64,000 nucleotides of DNA from assembly GCF_016097555.1 (NCBI RefSeq), contig NC_054706.1, positions 57,055,407 through 57,119,406 on the forward strand, written 5' to 3'. The notes under the pieces are model-generated. The model saw only the letters and a list, made by a program, of their open reading frames with translations. It ran no database searches and was not told the DNA's origin. This stretch comes from Gigantopelta aegis (Eukaryota > Mollusca > Gastropoda > Neomphalida > Peltospiridae). Positions within the stretch are counted from its first letter, which is position 1, and each line of letters begins with the position of its first letter. This document shows positions 28,401 through 43,900 of the stretch, piece after piece. The position numbers and the translations under genes are program-made.

Positions 28401-31400
28401 TTGACACAAATTCTTCATATTATTATATTACAGTATGATGCTCTTTCCAAAATTTAATTTGTGTATATTAAATTTAAGTTGCCAAAAATATTTTTGTTTT
28501 GTAAATTTAGAATAGATAAACTGTGTGACCGAAATACAGTTTGGAAAAGTTACCAATTTAATATGAAATAGACATGTACATGTTGGCAGAATTCAGTTGA
28601 TGAATTTATCAAATAGGATTACATTAAATTAAATATCTTGTCTACCATAAACTGATTTCATGAGTAAAAAAATATTTTGTGACGTATCATTTAGGGTTAA
28701 GCTAGTTCTTAAAAAAACAAAACAACAAAAAACCCACAACAAAAACAAAATTAAATTAAATTTAAAAATTAAAAATAAAAAGTTTTCTTTAAAGACAAAT
28801 TGTTAGACCACTGAACACATGCACACAAACATACACATACACAGACAGACAGACCGACAGACAGAGAGAGAGAGAGACTCATCAAAATTAAGCGTCAGAA
28901 GATATTTTGGACGTTTTTCTTTTAATGTATCTTTAAAAGGTTCCATCCATTGCAAGGCACTAGCAGTGAATTACAAAGAAGTCTATTGGCCCTACAGAGC
29001 TAAATGCAACTACTAGAACAGCTTTGGTAAGCAATTGCACGTGCATTTCTATAGTTTTGCTGCAACATGACGTAGCGTACATATATATATATATATATAT
29101 CATTCCAAGCACAGTTATAACATCCTGGTCAATGCGGACATATCGTCATATATTTGAGTTATATTAATATCAGATACATGACCTCTTCAAAGGCACATCT
29201 GCTTTTAGCCTCAGTACTGCATATCAATTGCTGTTAACATGCAGTCAGGTGCAATTGCCTACCTTGTCTGTTCCAGCATTTGGCGCCATCCCTGCAGTAT
29301 CACAAAGTGAGATTTAATCTATACAATTCGATGGTACTTTGATAAAAACACTTTTTTATTTACACTGTATAATTACATTACCGTTACTGGAAGTTATATT
29401 GTTCTATTACAACATCGGAATAAAATTCACATTTCAAGTCATATAACTACAATTCTAACTACAGCCATCTATATAATAACTGTTACCTATTTTCAGAAAC
29501 ACTTCCTCCAGTGATGTCATGAAAACTCCATAACTTATGATTCCTAATAACTCTGCCTGAGATTGCCCAGCACCAATAGAGCCCTTAACAGTTGCCTCAA
29601 GTTCAGTGAACATTCCTGAAAAAAATATTAATAAGAGTCTATGATCACAGTATCATATTTACGTGATAACTATATTATGAACTAACTGTTAGCGTGCAAT
29701 GTTTACCACTTAAAAGCTCAAACAATCCAACAAGGGTGGGTGTGGGTTGCAGCTCAATGGTACAATGAAGTGTCACTAAACGGGTCATCTTCAGTGGACT
29801 CGGTCATTTCATTTCAATGTATGTCCATTCTTATCCAATTAAAGGGGTTAACTAATCATCACGTATAAAAAGCATTCAGGTGTGAGTCAGTGTACTGTTC
29901 CCTAACATAGTACATATATGCTCCCTAAAATGTAGCAGTGCTGCTGAATAAAATTCTATAGTTTTAAAATGATTAAAATTTAAAGTTTGATGCTTTATCA
30001 ATAAATGTATATTCTTTTAAATCTTGTATGTTTTAAATTTGAAACATATTTACCTGGGCAAAAATGTCAGCTATCTGGGTTATTTGTCCACGACATAGTG
30101 AGTTGTTAGTGAGACAGAATTGTTGTAGCGGTCTTACTCTTTGATTCCCAGAACTGGGGTGTGAGCTCAGTACCTACCAATCTCAAGTCTGATGGATTAA
30201 ACATTACCACTGAGGCCTCACTATTGGAATACTAAAGACAGTGGTATGAGTTGACCTGTCCTGTCTGTTGGTAAGGGCATATATTTTTAAAAGATCCCTT
30301 CCTGCTATGTAAGATGTAGGTGGGTTTCTTGTCTCACACTAAACCCAATGTCACAATAAACATATGCTAGCAATTGTCGAACATCAGTAGTTTAAATATG
30401 CCAATGTGTAGTTGAATAAATATATCTTTCTTTCTTTTTTGCTTTCTGTTGCTATTAAAAATGAGTAGCTAATGGAGTGGCGAGGCGAATATCCTCTCTT
30501 AATATATGTATGGTCCTTAGCCTTATGTCGGACATCGTATCTGGTGTTCTGTGTTAACTATAAATATTTCTATGTTTGTGCCTGTTCTTGTCATGTATGT
30601 TAATGATGTTCTTGTATTGTACTCGTGTTACATATTGTAATGTGTCAAATATGAATTGTTTATGTGAGCAGAAAATCTGAAGATGTATAATCATGTCCTT
30701 TGTAATTCTCTTAGCACTGGTAAAGGTAAAGATAGTAAATATGTCAATCAGTCCTGAAATTATGTGATTTGAATTTGAGAAGAAAGCAAACTGTAAAATC
30801 TGTCACATGTAACGTCTGTTACAGGAAAAAGTTAAATCAGTAACGTCTGTTACAATCTGATAAATCAGAAAAAGTCTTCATTTAGCATCTTTACAACAAA
30901 AGGTGGTTTCACTATTTTACCCACGATTATTTAGTACTATAAGGGACTATCCTAAGGTTTTTGCCCTAGAAAGACTTCCGTTTGTTCCCCTAACAAAATA
31001 AACACACATCCTGTTTGTTTTTTTCTGGTTCTTTTTTAAAAAACGCTATCTTAGCTTATCATGTTTTACATTTAAATCTTTATATGGATAAATACATTTG
31101 GTATGACCTTTGGCTGAAATATTTCATATTTCGTATGATCTTTGCCAAAAATAATAAATTTGTATGTACAAAATAATTTGAGACAAAACATTTTATAGAG
31201 ATGCATGAACTACAAAACATTACGATATCCAGAAATACATATGTTACAGATATATTATTATTTTAAGTAAGAACATGCAAATAAAATTGCAATTTGTATG
31301 CTGTAAAAATACTTTATTTGCCGAACATTTCTTAAAATGACTACAAACTGAGGGTGGTCCCTAGCCGTCACCCTTGTTCATATCCTGAGCTATTTTCAAG

Positions 31401-34400
31401 ACAATTCAATTTCAATTTCGCCAGGCAACATACTCAAATATAAAAGTATGTACTCAAGAAAAAGATAGTGCATCAAAAATTAATATCCCCCAATTTTGAT
31501 TAACCATAGTTTTTGATACACCTATTAATTTTTAATGAATCCATAACATATGACACCAGCAACAACTGTGACATGTATACAATATTTACATACAATGGTA
31601 ATCTAAACATACACCCGGATATGACATTGATAGTCTTGTAATTTACCATTATCGACATAGGTTCTTTTTTATTCGCAGACCCTTTTGAAACCATTTTAGG
31701 GGACAGTGTTTGCCTTCATCCTGTTAGTGTTTTCGTGAGCTTTACCTTTTAAATAAATGAAGGCTGTTGCATGACAGAAATATTTAAGAGACTATGGATA
31801 TATTGATATCTCCCCAGTGGCTTTGTATTGAATTAAAAATCTGTGAAAGTTTAATTATAATTAATCAAAATACACATCATAATATTCACCATGCATTAAA
31901 ATGCTTTTATCAATACAACAGTGGACCATGTCCTGCTTTTTATAGATCCAGAACTTCATTTTATGTCTGGACAAAATATAACGTCCGTCACGTAACATCT
32001 GTCACACACAGTTATGTTATAATTTTCATTACACATTTAGTTTAGAGCTGAATTGTAATTAGTAGTTTTCTATAGCCATGTTATCTTTACTTCAAGGGCA
32101 AACATTGATTTGTACAATTTAACAGTTTCACACAATTTGGAAATGAAGTTAGTTGCTTATTACCCATGTCCCTTAGAAGTACCGTTTGTCATGCACATAT
32201 TTCTGATTACCCACCAAGCCATAAATATTTCTAAGCACTTTTCTCTGTGGCACCAAATAGACATGAACATTGGCAAGTATCATACACAAGACTAATTTAC
32301 TGGAGATGCCACTCTAGCAATTAGGTCAGTTGGAATGACCTCCAACCTCTCTGACTGAAACATCCGTCACCCTGGGACTGCCCTCTAGGAACACATAAAT
32401 AGTAACAGCAAATATTTACTGCAACCAAATCCCTCATCTGCAGTATCAAAAAATTAAATGTGTTACTGACAGTCACTTCCATAGTACTAGCAGTCACTTC
32501 CATAGTACTAGCAGTCACTTTCATAGTACTGACATTCAATTCCATATTATATCTCTTTATTTAATAAAGATATGACTATCCTGGAAGTGAATTAAATTTG
32601 GTCTCAAATACCATGTGTTCCCGTATTTCTTTTCATCACTATATACATGTATCTGGAAACTGGCTTACCTGGAAACCTGCTAACTTCTGACATGGGCATG
32701 GTAAAGGCAAGCTCTTTACCATGCGACCTCTTCATTTCAATCCCAGACACGTGCTGTCTCAGCAAGTCCGTCACCCTGTCAGCATTACATTCAGGTTCCA
32801 CCACCATGCTGAAAATTAGTTAAATATGATACTGCATCGCCTACGTGGCACATAGTGTTTAAGTGGCAGTGGCTGTTTTAGAAACTCAGTGGGGAGGGGA
32901 AAGGACACTACACCAATTTCTGATCATTAACTCGACAGACAGACCAGATAGCTGAAGTGTGAGTCCAAATATACAATCAAGAGGCATTCGTCAGTGATAC
33001 TTATAAATTTGCAAATATTTCACATTTGATTAATTATATGTGTATTTTGCCAGTGTGCTCTAAAAGTGGTTCACATTTTTGCACATTTGGACAGAAAATC
33101 ATCATCTTGTTTCAATAAAAAATAATGTGCTTACAGTAACAGGGTGAAGGAATACTTTTTTCTGAATTTTAAAAAGGATACACATTTGAAACTCATAATA
33201 CTCTCAACATGTTTATTTACCACCATACACCGATGTTTATATTTGTATTAGGTAATATTTTATTTGCTTAAATGTTGTTAAGACTTCCACAGCAATCTCG
33301 TTCCCATTATACGAGGATCTCACCTCATGTGCAATGGGTCACAGGACTAATTACCCTTGATGGACTTTTATTCACCCACTTAATTGGGATGGTGATACGA
33401 AAGTGTGTCTTGTTATCCATTGCCAATAAAGATATTGTATTTTGTTGGGTTCCCAGCCATGCTGGCATCAGGGGTAATGAAAAGGCAGATTCAGCTGCCA
33501 AATCGGCTTTGGATTTGTCTTATGCCAGGGTTGTTGTGCATTATACTGATTTTAAACATAGTATTAACCAATTTATCTTTTCGACTTGGCAACATGATTG
33601 GGACTGTGCAGTTGCGAACAAGCTTCATGCTGCCAAGCCAGTCTTGGGAGAGAGGCAGTCCTCCTATAGGCAGTGCAGGAAGGATGAAATAGTTTTGACT
33701 GATGAAATTTATCTCTAAGAAAGATCCTCCACCTCAGTGTGTACTCTGACGGCACGCCACATTTTGGTGGAGTGTACTCATCTCATGGAAACTAAAAAGG
33801 ATATAGTTGATCAAACACCTGTGATGGAATCCTTTCAATTCCATCCAGAACTTCTATTACAATGTCTTCGAGATACTGGCTTTTATTCTAAATTGTAATA
33901 TTAACTATCTGTGATATTTTTTCCAAGCACTGTTCTTTACACTGTGTTTCAACGTGAACTGTTAATTTTTATATTGATGTTGATCATCACATTATTAGTT
34001 TGCATTTACCATACTTTGACACCCAAGAGCCAATGCATTTTATGTGCTAGGGTGTTGTTAAAGATCTATTCTATTCTATTCTATTCTATTCTGCTCTATT
34101 TATTCAGGCGTCTCAACCAATACCCATGATAAGTGCATGATATATCAAACGTCATGGTATATACTGTATCTTCTATGTGGAAAGTGCTTATGAAAGATTC
34201 CTTGCATCTTTTTTGTAAGGAGTAATCTACGTGCAAGCAGCGGGTTTCCACACTATCATTCAAATGTCAAAATAACCATATGTTATAGATAGCAAAATGC
34301 ACAGAGGCTTCATTTAGAAATGCATCTGAAGAAAGATTGTACAGGTTTATAAACAGTTTTTCATGGAAATTCAAGACAAGTACTGTGATTACATTCCTGT

Positions 34401-35284
34401 GTATACAGACGGATCACGGGATGGGAATTCTGTGGCTTGTGCTACAGTTTTTCCATCTGACAACACTTTCCATGAGATTGCATGACTCGGCATCATTTTT
34501 TAGTGCTGAAGTTTGGGCAGTCATTAAAGCCTTGGAAGAAATAAAGGATTCTAGTGCATCCAAATTTATTATTTTTACCGACTCACTTTCGTGTCTCCAA
34601 GCTTTGCACGATATGAAGCTGGACCATCCCTTAATTGGGATGGTGATACGAAAGTGTGTCTTTTTATCTATTGCCAATAAAGATGTTGTATTTTGTTGGG
34701 TGCCCAGCCATGTTGGTATCAGGGGTAATGAAAAGGCAGATTCTGCTGCCAAGTCGGCTTTGGATTTGCCTCATTTGGATTTGCCTCATACCAGGGTTGG
34801 TGTGCCTTATACTGATTTTAAATATAGTATTAACAAATTTAACTTTTCTTGAAGAAAGATCCTCCACCTCAGTGTGAGCACTGTCAGTGTAATCTGACGG
34901 TACGCCATATGTTGATGGAGTGTAAGCATTTGTCAGCAACTCGAAAAGATATTTGGTCAGAGAAATGTGATGGAATCATTTCGATTCCATCCAGAATTTG
35001 TTTTACAATTTTCACACGATACAGACTTTTACTCTAAATTTTAATTTTATATATCTGTGATATTTGTATTTTTGCACAGTTCTTTACACTGTGTTTTAAT
35101 TTAACTGTTGAATTTTTATATTGATGTTGATCATCACATTGTTTTTTGTAATTACCATAGTTTGACACCCAATAGCCGAGATGTATTTTTCGTGCTGGGG
35201 TGTCATTAAACATTCATTCATTCATTCATTTAGAAATATTCCTTCCTGTATATATCCACTATATCTAGACACTTTAATGGAGAT

Positions 35285-35333
<49 letters not shown>

Positions 35334-37942
35334 CAAAAATTGACAAATATATCTAAATTCTAAATGAACAGCATGCTCGCAATAAATATGAATGTTCTTA
35401 CTTCAAGTGGTATCCAATTCCAAATCTCTGTTTGAGAAACAATGATGATCCACAACATTTCAGTTTGCCATGATTAATAATGGCTTTGCGATCTGAAAAT
35501 ATATAAAAGTGTAGGAAAACAACTTTTAGTAATATGCATATGTATATATCAACTACACTGTGACGATATGAACCACTGTTGACAAAAATCCTTTAGCTGG
35601 TTTAATTGTATTATTTTATTAACCAAAATATATGATGTGATTTTTTTTAAATCTTGTTTTAAATGCATATGCATACATACATACATACATACATACATAC
35701 ATACATAATATATGCAGGAACATTTTAAACACCTATGAACCACTGAACAACTTTACATTGCATGAACTGCAGATCTATTCTTTACCTGCCAATATATCAG
35801 CTTCATCCATGAAATGTGTGGTCAACAGAATTATCTTCCCCTCCTTGCTGTTCTTCAGGAGAGACCACAGGTGGCGTCTAGAGTAAGGATCCATTCCTGC
35901 TGTTGGCTCGTCAAGTATAAGCATCTAATATTAGAAAATCCCCAAAGACCTACTGTACTGAAGAATTCACTGATAAATCATATTACAGTACAACCATTTT
36001 TACTTACAGTAACATATTAAAACTGTACAATGTTTACGCCACAATTCACTTGTACATGCTCTTCAAGACTTTTTCATGCATTCAAACATTTTTGCATGTA
36101 TATATTTCAACACTTCTGCACTAATTTTAACAACTTTGCATGCATTTCAATAGGCGTACGTGTATTTCAATATGTGTACATGCATTTCAATGCATTTACC
36201 AAATCAAAATACATTCTGTTCACAATTTCGCAATATTAACATATCGAAATATGAGACTGCGATTGTTTCAAAGAATAATTAGTAGCTATTTGTGACATTT
36301 TTTAAAAATCAGTATAAATGATAAAACAAATGGGGTTACCAACCTTTAAGTAAAAGTACAAAGACGTATGTTTCTGTTATATACTTATTTCCATGTGAAT
36401 GTATACGACATGGATAACAGTTGTTAACAAAATAATAACGACACCTTTTGGTAATTTAAAATTAACCCACCTGTAATCAGCAGACAAAGACATTTATGTA
36501 TTTTATATTAATATTTAATGTACATATATATATATATATTCTAAACCAAGCTATATTGTTCCTAAGGTCAAAAACACACCGAAGCTAGGTCTGGATCTCG
36601 GTCTGAGCAGTATGGTACCAGTCAAAAATAAAACGCAATGAATCGAATGTGACAAAACACACCGCGTCTGTGTTTACGCGAACTACACATCTGGCAACAG
36701 ACGTTATAAAACATGCGCTATATTTTCGCACTATAATGGGAAATCTGAATTAGATACATTTGCTGTAACCAGTAGAGACTACCAGGTCTTGTTTGTGTCT
36801 GTTAACAGAACATTGTACCTTTGGATCTCCTATTAGGGCAATTGCAACAGACAGCTTCCTCTTCTGTCCTCCACTCAGGTTTTTGGCAAGGACATCAGCT
36901 TGGTCGACAATATCAACAGCCTTCATAATCGTTTTAACCTATAGAAAATAATTAATAACGTGTTGAACTTTATATCCATTAATCAACAATCAGTCAGATT
37001 AATTAGAATAGTAAAGCCATAATGGCTAACATATTATGTACTTGATAGTTAAAAGAGAAAATTGAGAACAAAAATTTAATGAGAATCAAATACTAACAAC
37101 ATCAGCCCTCTCCTTTTCTCTCACTCCTTTGATGCCAGCGAAGATGTCGAGGTGTTCACGACAGGACAGTTCATCATACAGGATGTCATGCTGAGGACAG
37201 ACCCCGGTCATGGATCGAATTCTCTCCATATCTCCACTATGAGACACGTCCTGGAATAACAACAATAATTATATACTATTTCCCATACCCCCCACTGTGT
37301 ATTATTCTTCATATTGCTACATATTCTGAAATAACAACTTGAACAAAATACTATTCTCCACCATAAAAACCTAAAACCCCCACTATTATCCATACCTCCA
37401 TTGTGAGACATCATAAAATAACAACAATTATGATATTCTGTTTTCCATACCTACTCAGTGGGGCACATCTAGAAATAACAACAATACATATTATTCTTCA
37501 TATTGTCACTGTGGGAAATATTCTGAAATAACAACTACAACAAAATCCATCCCTCTGTTGTTAGATACATCCTCAAACAACACCAATAAACTATTCTCCA
37601 TATCTCTACCATGAGAGACATTATGAAATAACAACACCAGTAATATACAGTTCTCCATATCTCCACCATGAGAAACATGCAATAACAAAAGTAATACAGT
37701 AGTAATACTACTCCCCATACCTGCACTGTGAGATGCCCCGAAATACTAACACCAGTAATATACACTTCTCCACATCTCCACCATGAGACACATGCAATAA
37801 CAAAAGTAATACAGTAGTGATATATTACTTCCCATATCTGCACTTTGAGACACATCCTGAAATAACAACACCAGTGATATGCACACTTCTCCATGTCTCC
37901 ACCACGAAGCATGATCGTATGAAAAAATAATAATATACTATT

Positions 37943-37998
<56 letters not shown>

Positions 37999-40900
37999 GC
38001 ACTGTATAGGACACCTCTAAAAAAACCAACACTAATATTCTATTATCTTTAGCTCCACCGTGAGACACATACTGAAATAACAACAATAATATAGTATTGT
38101 CAACATCATCACTGTGAGACATATTGTGAAATTAGTGTTGTGATCAATTGTCAGTCTGCCCAAAATGATTAGTGATCGATTAATAATGGATTAAAATGTA
38201 CTTTGTGTTTTGGGGTACTAATTATGCAGCCTTATGTGAAACAGCATTTTTATATATTAAAACGTTTTAATAATCTCTAATGTATAAAATAATTTACAGG
38301 TTTATAATAATTGCAATAAGATTTCATTAGCGTACCATGGAACAAGAAGGCACGTAACCTAGAGAGAGTACCAATCGATTGATTGGTCAAATGATTCAAA
38401 TGATTAATATGCGAGTAACTCCATTAATCGGAACATCACTAACTGAAATAATAACAATAATAATATACTGCTGGACAGTGTTGTAACCAGACTTATGACT
38501 GGTCAGGACACTGGTTTGATTATTGGATATGTCAACACAAACTTCATACTTTTAAAGCATGTTCTGCTTATGAACGTTTTGACATTCAATAAAAAAACCA
38601 TACATGTATGTATAGATTTGAAAGCCCAGTTTGTTTTATTGCTATTCCTGTTTCTATTTAACTTGCTGACATTTTATTTTTTAAACATTTGAGTGCAAAT
38701 CAGTTTCTGAAACCAGTCTAATTATGATTTGTTGTTGTCGTTCAAGTTGACTGCTTAATCAAGCTTTTTAAGACCCACAATTGCTATAGACAGCGGGTAT
38801 CATGTCTTATCTGAGTGAAATAATCATGACAAACAAGTTATTATACCATAAGAATGTAGCACCTTAGGATACCGTTGGTGGAATTTGACACATAAGGATG
38901 ACTTGATGATGTATTGTCAAATGTTTCTTATTTGGGAACTCAAGATCCATGAGAACAAAGTGTACGTTTTAAGAGGAAAGCAAGTTAGAATGTAGTCACC
39001 TTCCTGTGTGGCAATGAATTCGGGCAGGACAGCGATAATCAGGGGAAGGGTGGCAACTATGCGTCATTCTGTTTATTGCTAGCTAGAACATTGATTGGAT
39101 ACCTATAGTGCAGTGGATACACAGGTTTAAAATCTGCGAATCTCTAATTACCAATTGCCATGCACTCAGTCTAAAATATACACTGTCTTTTAAGTACAGT
39201 ACTTAATGACTGGTCACAGGACATTTTGAAATGTACAGTTTTCAATTCCAAGCACATTTAAAGTTTAATTAGTTCACTTATTACATATTACTTTAATTAT
39301 AAGCTGTCAGTGTCTATTACAAATTTAAAAAGAAAGTTATTTCCTCATTTTTAATAATATTTTTAATATCAATCTAAAGTAAAGTTTGTTTTATTTAACG
39401 ACGCCACTAGAGCACATTGATTTTTTTATCTTATCATCGGCTATTGGACGTCAAACATATGGTCATTTTGACACTGTGTTTAGAGGAAACCCGCTGTCGC
39501 CACATAGGCTACTCTTTTACGACATGCAGCAAGGGATCTTTTATTTGCACTTTCCACAGGCAGGATAGCAGTTTGAATGTATGGCCTTTGTTGCAACCAG
39601 TTATGGACCACTGGTCGGTGCAAATGGTTTACACCTACCCATTGACTGGATACCTTGCGGAGCACTCACTCAGGGTTTGGAGTCTAAAATATACACAGTC
39701 TGTGGTTTAAGTACAATATCTGGATTAAAAATCCCATTTTGCCTCGACTGGGATCCGAGCACAGTACCTACCAGCCTGTAGACCGATGGCCTAACCACGA
39801 GCGCCAGTGTCACCGACAAATTTTAATATCTTTAATATCAATATTGTCAGAAACATTAAATACCATATTATATATTGTTGCTGTTCCAGAACTAGGAGGA
39901 GATAATCCACATAGCATATTAATTAGAGTTGTCTTCCCTGCTCCATTGTGACCAAGTAGTGCTGTAATCTGGCCTTCATATATATCCAGTGTTAATCCTA
40001 AAATAACAGTAAGAAAATATTTGCAATGTGCATCACAAGATAAAATGTCTCTTTGGATCAGACATTGTAAAGTGGCGTCCATAAAGCATGTATACCTAGA
40101 GGAAAGGTGTGTTCATATACGACATACAAAGAGCATACAAGGGGTAGAGGAGGCGGATTGCTAGCTCGCTGCTAGACTACACGTTTTAATCAAATATACC
40201 AGAGTTAAAACGTGAGGCCTACTGAATCATTTTAAATTGAATTTGTTTCAAATTGAATAAACTTAAGTTCTGTTAAATCTTGTGTACCCGAATCACATTT
40301 CCATTTACCTTTCTTAAATACTCAACAACTGATATATGTTTCATGCTGTTATTAAACATTCATAAATTCTATCGTTATAACCTATTTTCAGATATATGTT
40401 TGGTGCTGGGATGTTGTTAAACACTCTTTCATTCATTCTGTTTCCTTTACTTCTTCCAGGTGAATAATGTTTGGAACCAGTTTGTCAAAATACATTACGC
40501 AAGGTGTGATAAAAATTATATACTTACCATCAATGGCATTAATCGTGTTCCTTTTGTCTTTGAAGACTTTAGAAATTTTAGATATTCTGTAACATAAAAA
40601 TGTAGACAAATAGGTAAACACAGTAGGGTTGTTTCCTAATTAAAGAAGATGTTAATTTGTGTTACTTTAAAATGTGTCAGTGTTTAAACAAATTATATAT
40701 GTACACAGTTAATAGAATTGTCTTCATTATGTCACGACAAAACGCGAACTGTTTTTTGCTTTAGTTAAGCAACTTTTAACTGGAAATTTATGGCTGATAA
40801 TACACACATTTAACTACTCCAAATGCATTGGACTTTGAGGGTACACTGCCACACCTAGATTTAAAATATATCTGCTCCTTCCATAGGTACATTAATATTA

Positions 40901-43900
40901 AACTGCAATGCTGAATCTCCCAATGCCTGTGCTAAAAAGTAGATTATAGTAGAGATCCAGTTGGATTCGTTCTTAGTAATGCGTTGAATTAGAATGTATG
41001 ATTTACCGAATGCCAGCTTTGTTTGCCAGATCTGGAGACACTGGCTCCACTATGTCGTCTGTTTGTTCACTCCTCCGGGGTCCATCATGACCTTCTGCAT
41101 CCACGAGACTGGTCAACTCTGTGCTCTTCCTCTGTCCACACCAGTAGGACGGTGTCAGGCAGAACCATGGCTTGTAACGGGGACCATACTCCCCTGAAAC
41201 ATTAGGAGCCATTGGACAATCAACCCATTTTTGTAATCCTCTTTATCCATTCACTAAAACTGTCTCGTAAATAATGTACTCTTGTCACCACCCCACCCAC
41301 CCCCATACTCCCCTGAAGCATTAGGAGCCATTGGACAATCAACTCATTTTTGTAATCTTCTCTCTCCATTCTCTAAAACTGTCTCGTAAATAATGTCACC
41401 ACCGCCCATTTCAGTTACTGCTGTTGTCAGCAACCATCATTCATATTGTTACTATGAGGGGGCGGCACGCAGACCAGTGGTAAAGCGCTTGCTTGATGTG
41501 CAGTCAGTTTGGATCCTCGTCCGTGGGCTCATTTGGCTATTTGTTGTCCCAGCATATTCACCACGACTGGTATATCAAAGGCCTTGGTATGTGCTATCCT
41601 ATCTGGTATGGTGCACATAAAAAATCCCTTGCTACTAATGGAAAAATGTAGCACATTTCCTCTCTAAACTATATGTCAAAAATTACCAAATCGTTGATAT
41701 CCAATAGCCAAATATTAATACATCAATGTGCTCTAGTGGTGTCGTTAAACAAAACAAAATTTTAACTAGTTTACTATTTTAAATATGTCATTGTGATGAC
41801 AAAAAAAATTCAAATTGGCTATGGCATGAATAAAAGTGACATACAATCTTTAAAATGTTACATAACTACTGACAACACCCCCTTCCTTCCAAGGCATACC
41901 ATGATCATCCCCTACATATCAAAGTCAGGGTCACCCGACGTTTGATCTACCAAACACAAAACCACATGAAATTCAATAATGCTCAATAAAATCTTATTAT
42001 GGTAAGCCATTTTGCAAAATTATTTTGAACTGATATTCTACATAGCCCTAATTCAATTATATTATATCACCCAAGCTTTTCCCTTCAACAATGGTTCATA
42101 TAATATGTGTGAACCATTCTTTCATTTTATACTAATAATTTAAAGTCTATCTAAAAAACCCAGCTAAAAACGTTTTGTCACTGCCCATGACTGTCTTTGG
42201 TAAATGTAACGTTTTGTGTAAACTGGGGAATGTTTAGTCCTTCACAAAACATGAAATTATGCTATGTTATAAATAATAAACAGCTGTCGATCCTCAGAAT
42301 ATGAAACCAGTCAATAGTTTGTTAGCAGAAATTGATTTGTCAATCATCTGGACACTTTCAGGTTTATACACATCTCAAAAAACAAATGTATAAACGCACT
42401 GATTTAATTCATTAAACATAATATAAATCGAAGCTATAGATCAAAACAACATACCAGTTTTGCAAATTTGGTCATTTTTCAGTTAGCCAAACGGAAACTA
42501 CCAAGATTAAGGCTAGTTAAAGAATTATGTTTTAAAACATTTTTTTTGTGTGACTAAGTTATGAAATATATTTGCTAAATTCAATTTTAATTCATGCACA
42601 TACAGCATGTGGCTTAGAGTAAAAGGCACGATAAACGTACGATGTTGGCTGTTCCACTGGTTTTTCTGTTTATTTTATTGTAACAGAGTGAAATGAAAAT
42701 ATTACTCTTTGTGGAATATGGATACACAATAACATTTTTTATTTAATACAGTTATCTTCGTTCAAATTGGTTCTTACCAGGAATAACGTGGTCTAAGTAG
42801 ACAGCCAGGATGAGGTACAGAAAGCTGTCAGCCAATAACATGACAATGGGCGCATACAGTGGAAAGTCTCCCGTTGAGGCATTTGAAAGCGTCATTCCTC
42901 CTTTAACAATATCCAGAAATATTCCCTAAAAATTAAATGATCCTTAAAGATGCAAGCAATGATGGGATAGCATACTTCGAAAATACTACATGAGTGGCTG
43001 TTCGATATAACCCATCTTACTAAATGTATAAAATGTGTGCATGCGAATTGTATGCTTTTTAAACAAATCGTTGTAAAAGAAATAGTCATATAGTATTCAT
43101 TTCTATTTCTATCATATATCTAAAAACGAGGTTGTTTAGAAATGTTTACTGGATGGTAAAAGTGGCTCACAAAACTATTACTCTATGTTTAGTTTATTTA
43201 CCTCCTCGTAATCATTTTAATTTTAATCCAATGGATTTTCAAGATCTCATTAACCAGCTCCCTACTCCCTTTATTATTATGGGAGATTTTAATGGTCACC
43301 ACACTTTGTGGGTATGTGAGGATGTAAATATTAGAGGTAAACAATTGGAAGACTTAATTCTCAAATATGATTTGCTTTTATTTAATGATAAAAGTCATAC
43401 ATATTTTCATTCTGGAAATGGTTCTTTCACCCTTTGTAGTCCTTCACTTTTTCTTGATTTCTCCTGGAAAGTTGGTTCAGACCCTTATGGTAGTGACCAC
43501 TTTCCCATTATTTTGGAGAATGATGGACATCCATCGCTCGAAAGGGTTCAAAGGTGGAAGTTGACGAAGGCAAATTGGGATCAGTTTCAGCATCTGTGCA
43601 GCACTCGTCTGCAACAATTTGCCATTATTGATGCTGGTGATCCCATGTTTTTGTTCACTTCTATCTTGAAGGATATTTCAGATAAAACTATTCCTAAGAC
43701 TTCGGCAGTACCAAAGTGTTTCAATAAACCATGGTTTAATGATACGTGCAAGGGTGCATTGAATGAGCGAAACAGGTTACTTGAGAGGTTCAAACGTGAA
43801 TCTACAGGGGATAACCTGTATGCATTTCGTATTGCTAGGACAAAGGCTCGCAGATAGATTAGACAGAGTAATAAAACATCTTGGAGAACATTTGTCTGGA

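Noticed and set aside
32661-32690. A fifth junction duplication at the exon 14 donor (TTTCCAG repeated 16 bp apart)
   Set aside because: Only 8-9 bases are shared and the second copy is not followed by GTAAG; chance is enough.
37535-38122. Minus-strand open frame of 195 residues
   Set aside because: It is a reading of the exon 10 junction array and the CA/CG microsatellite inside intron 9.
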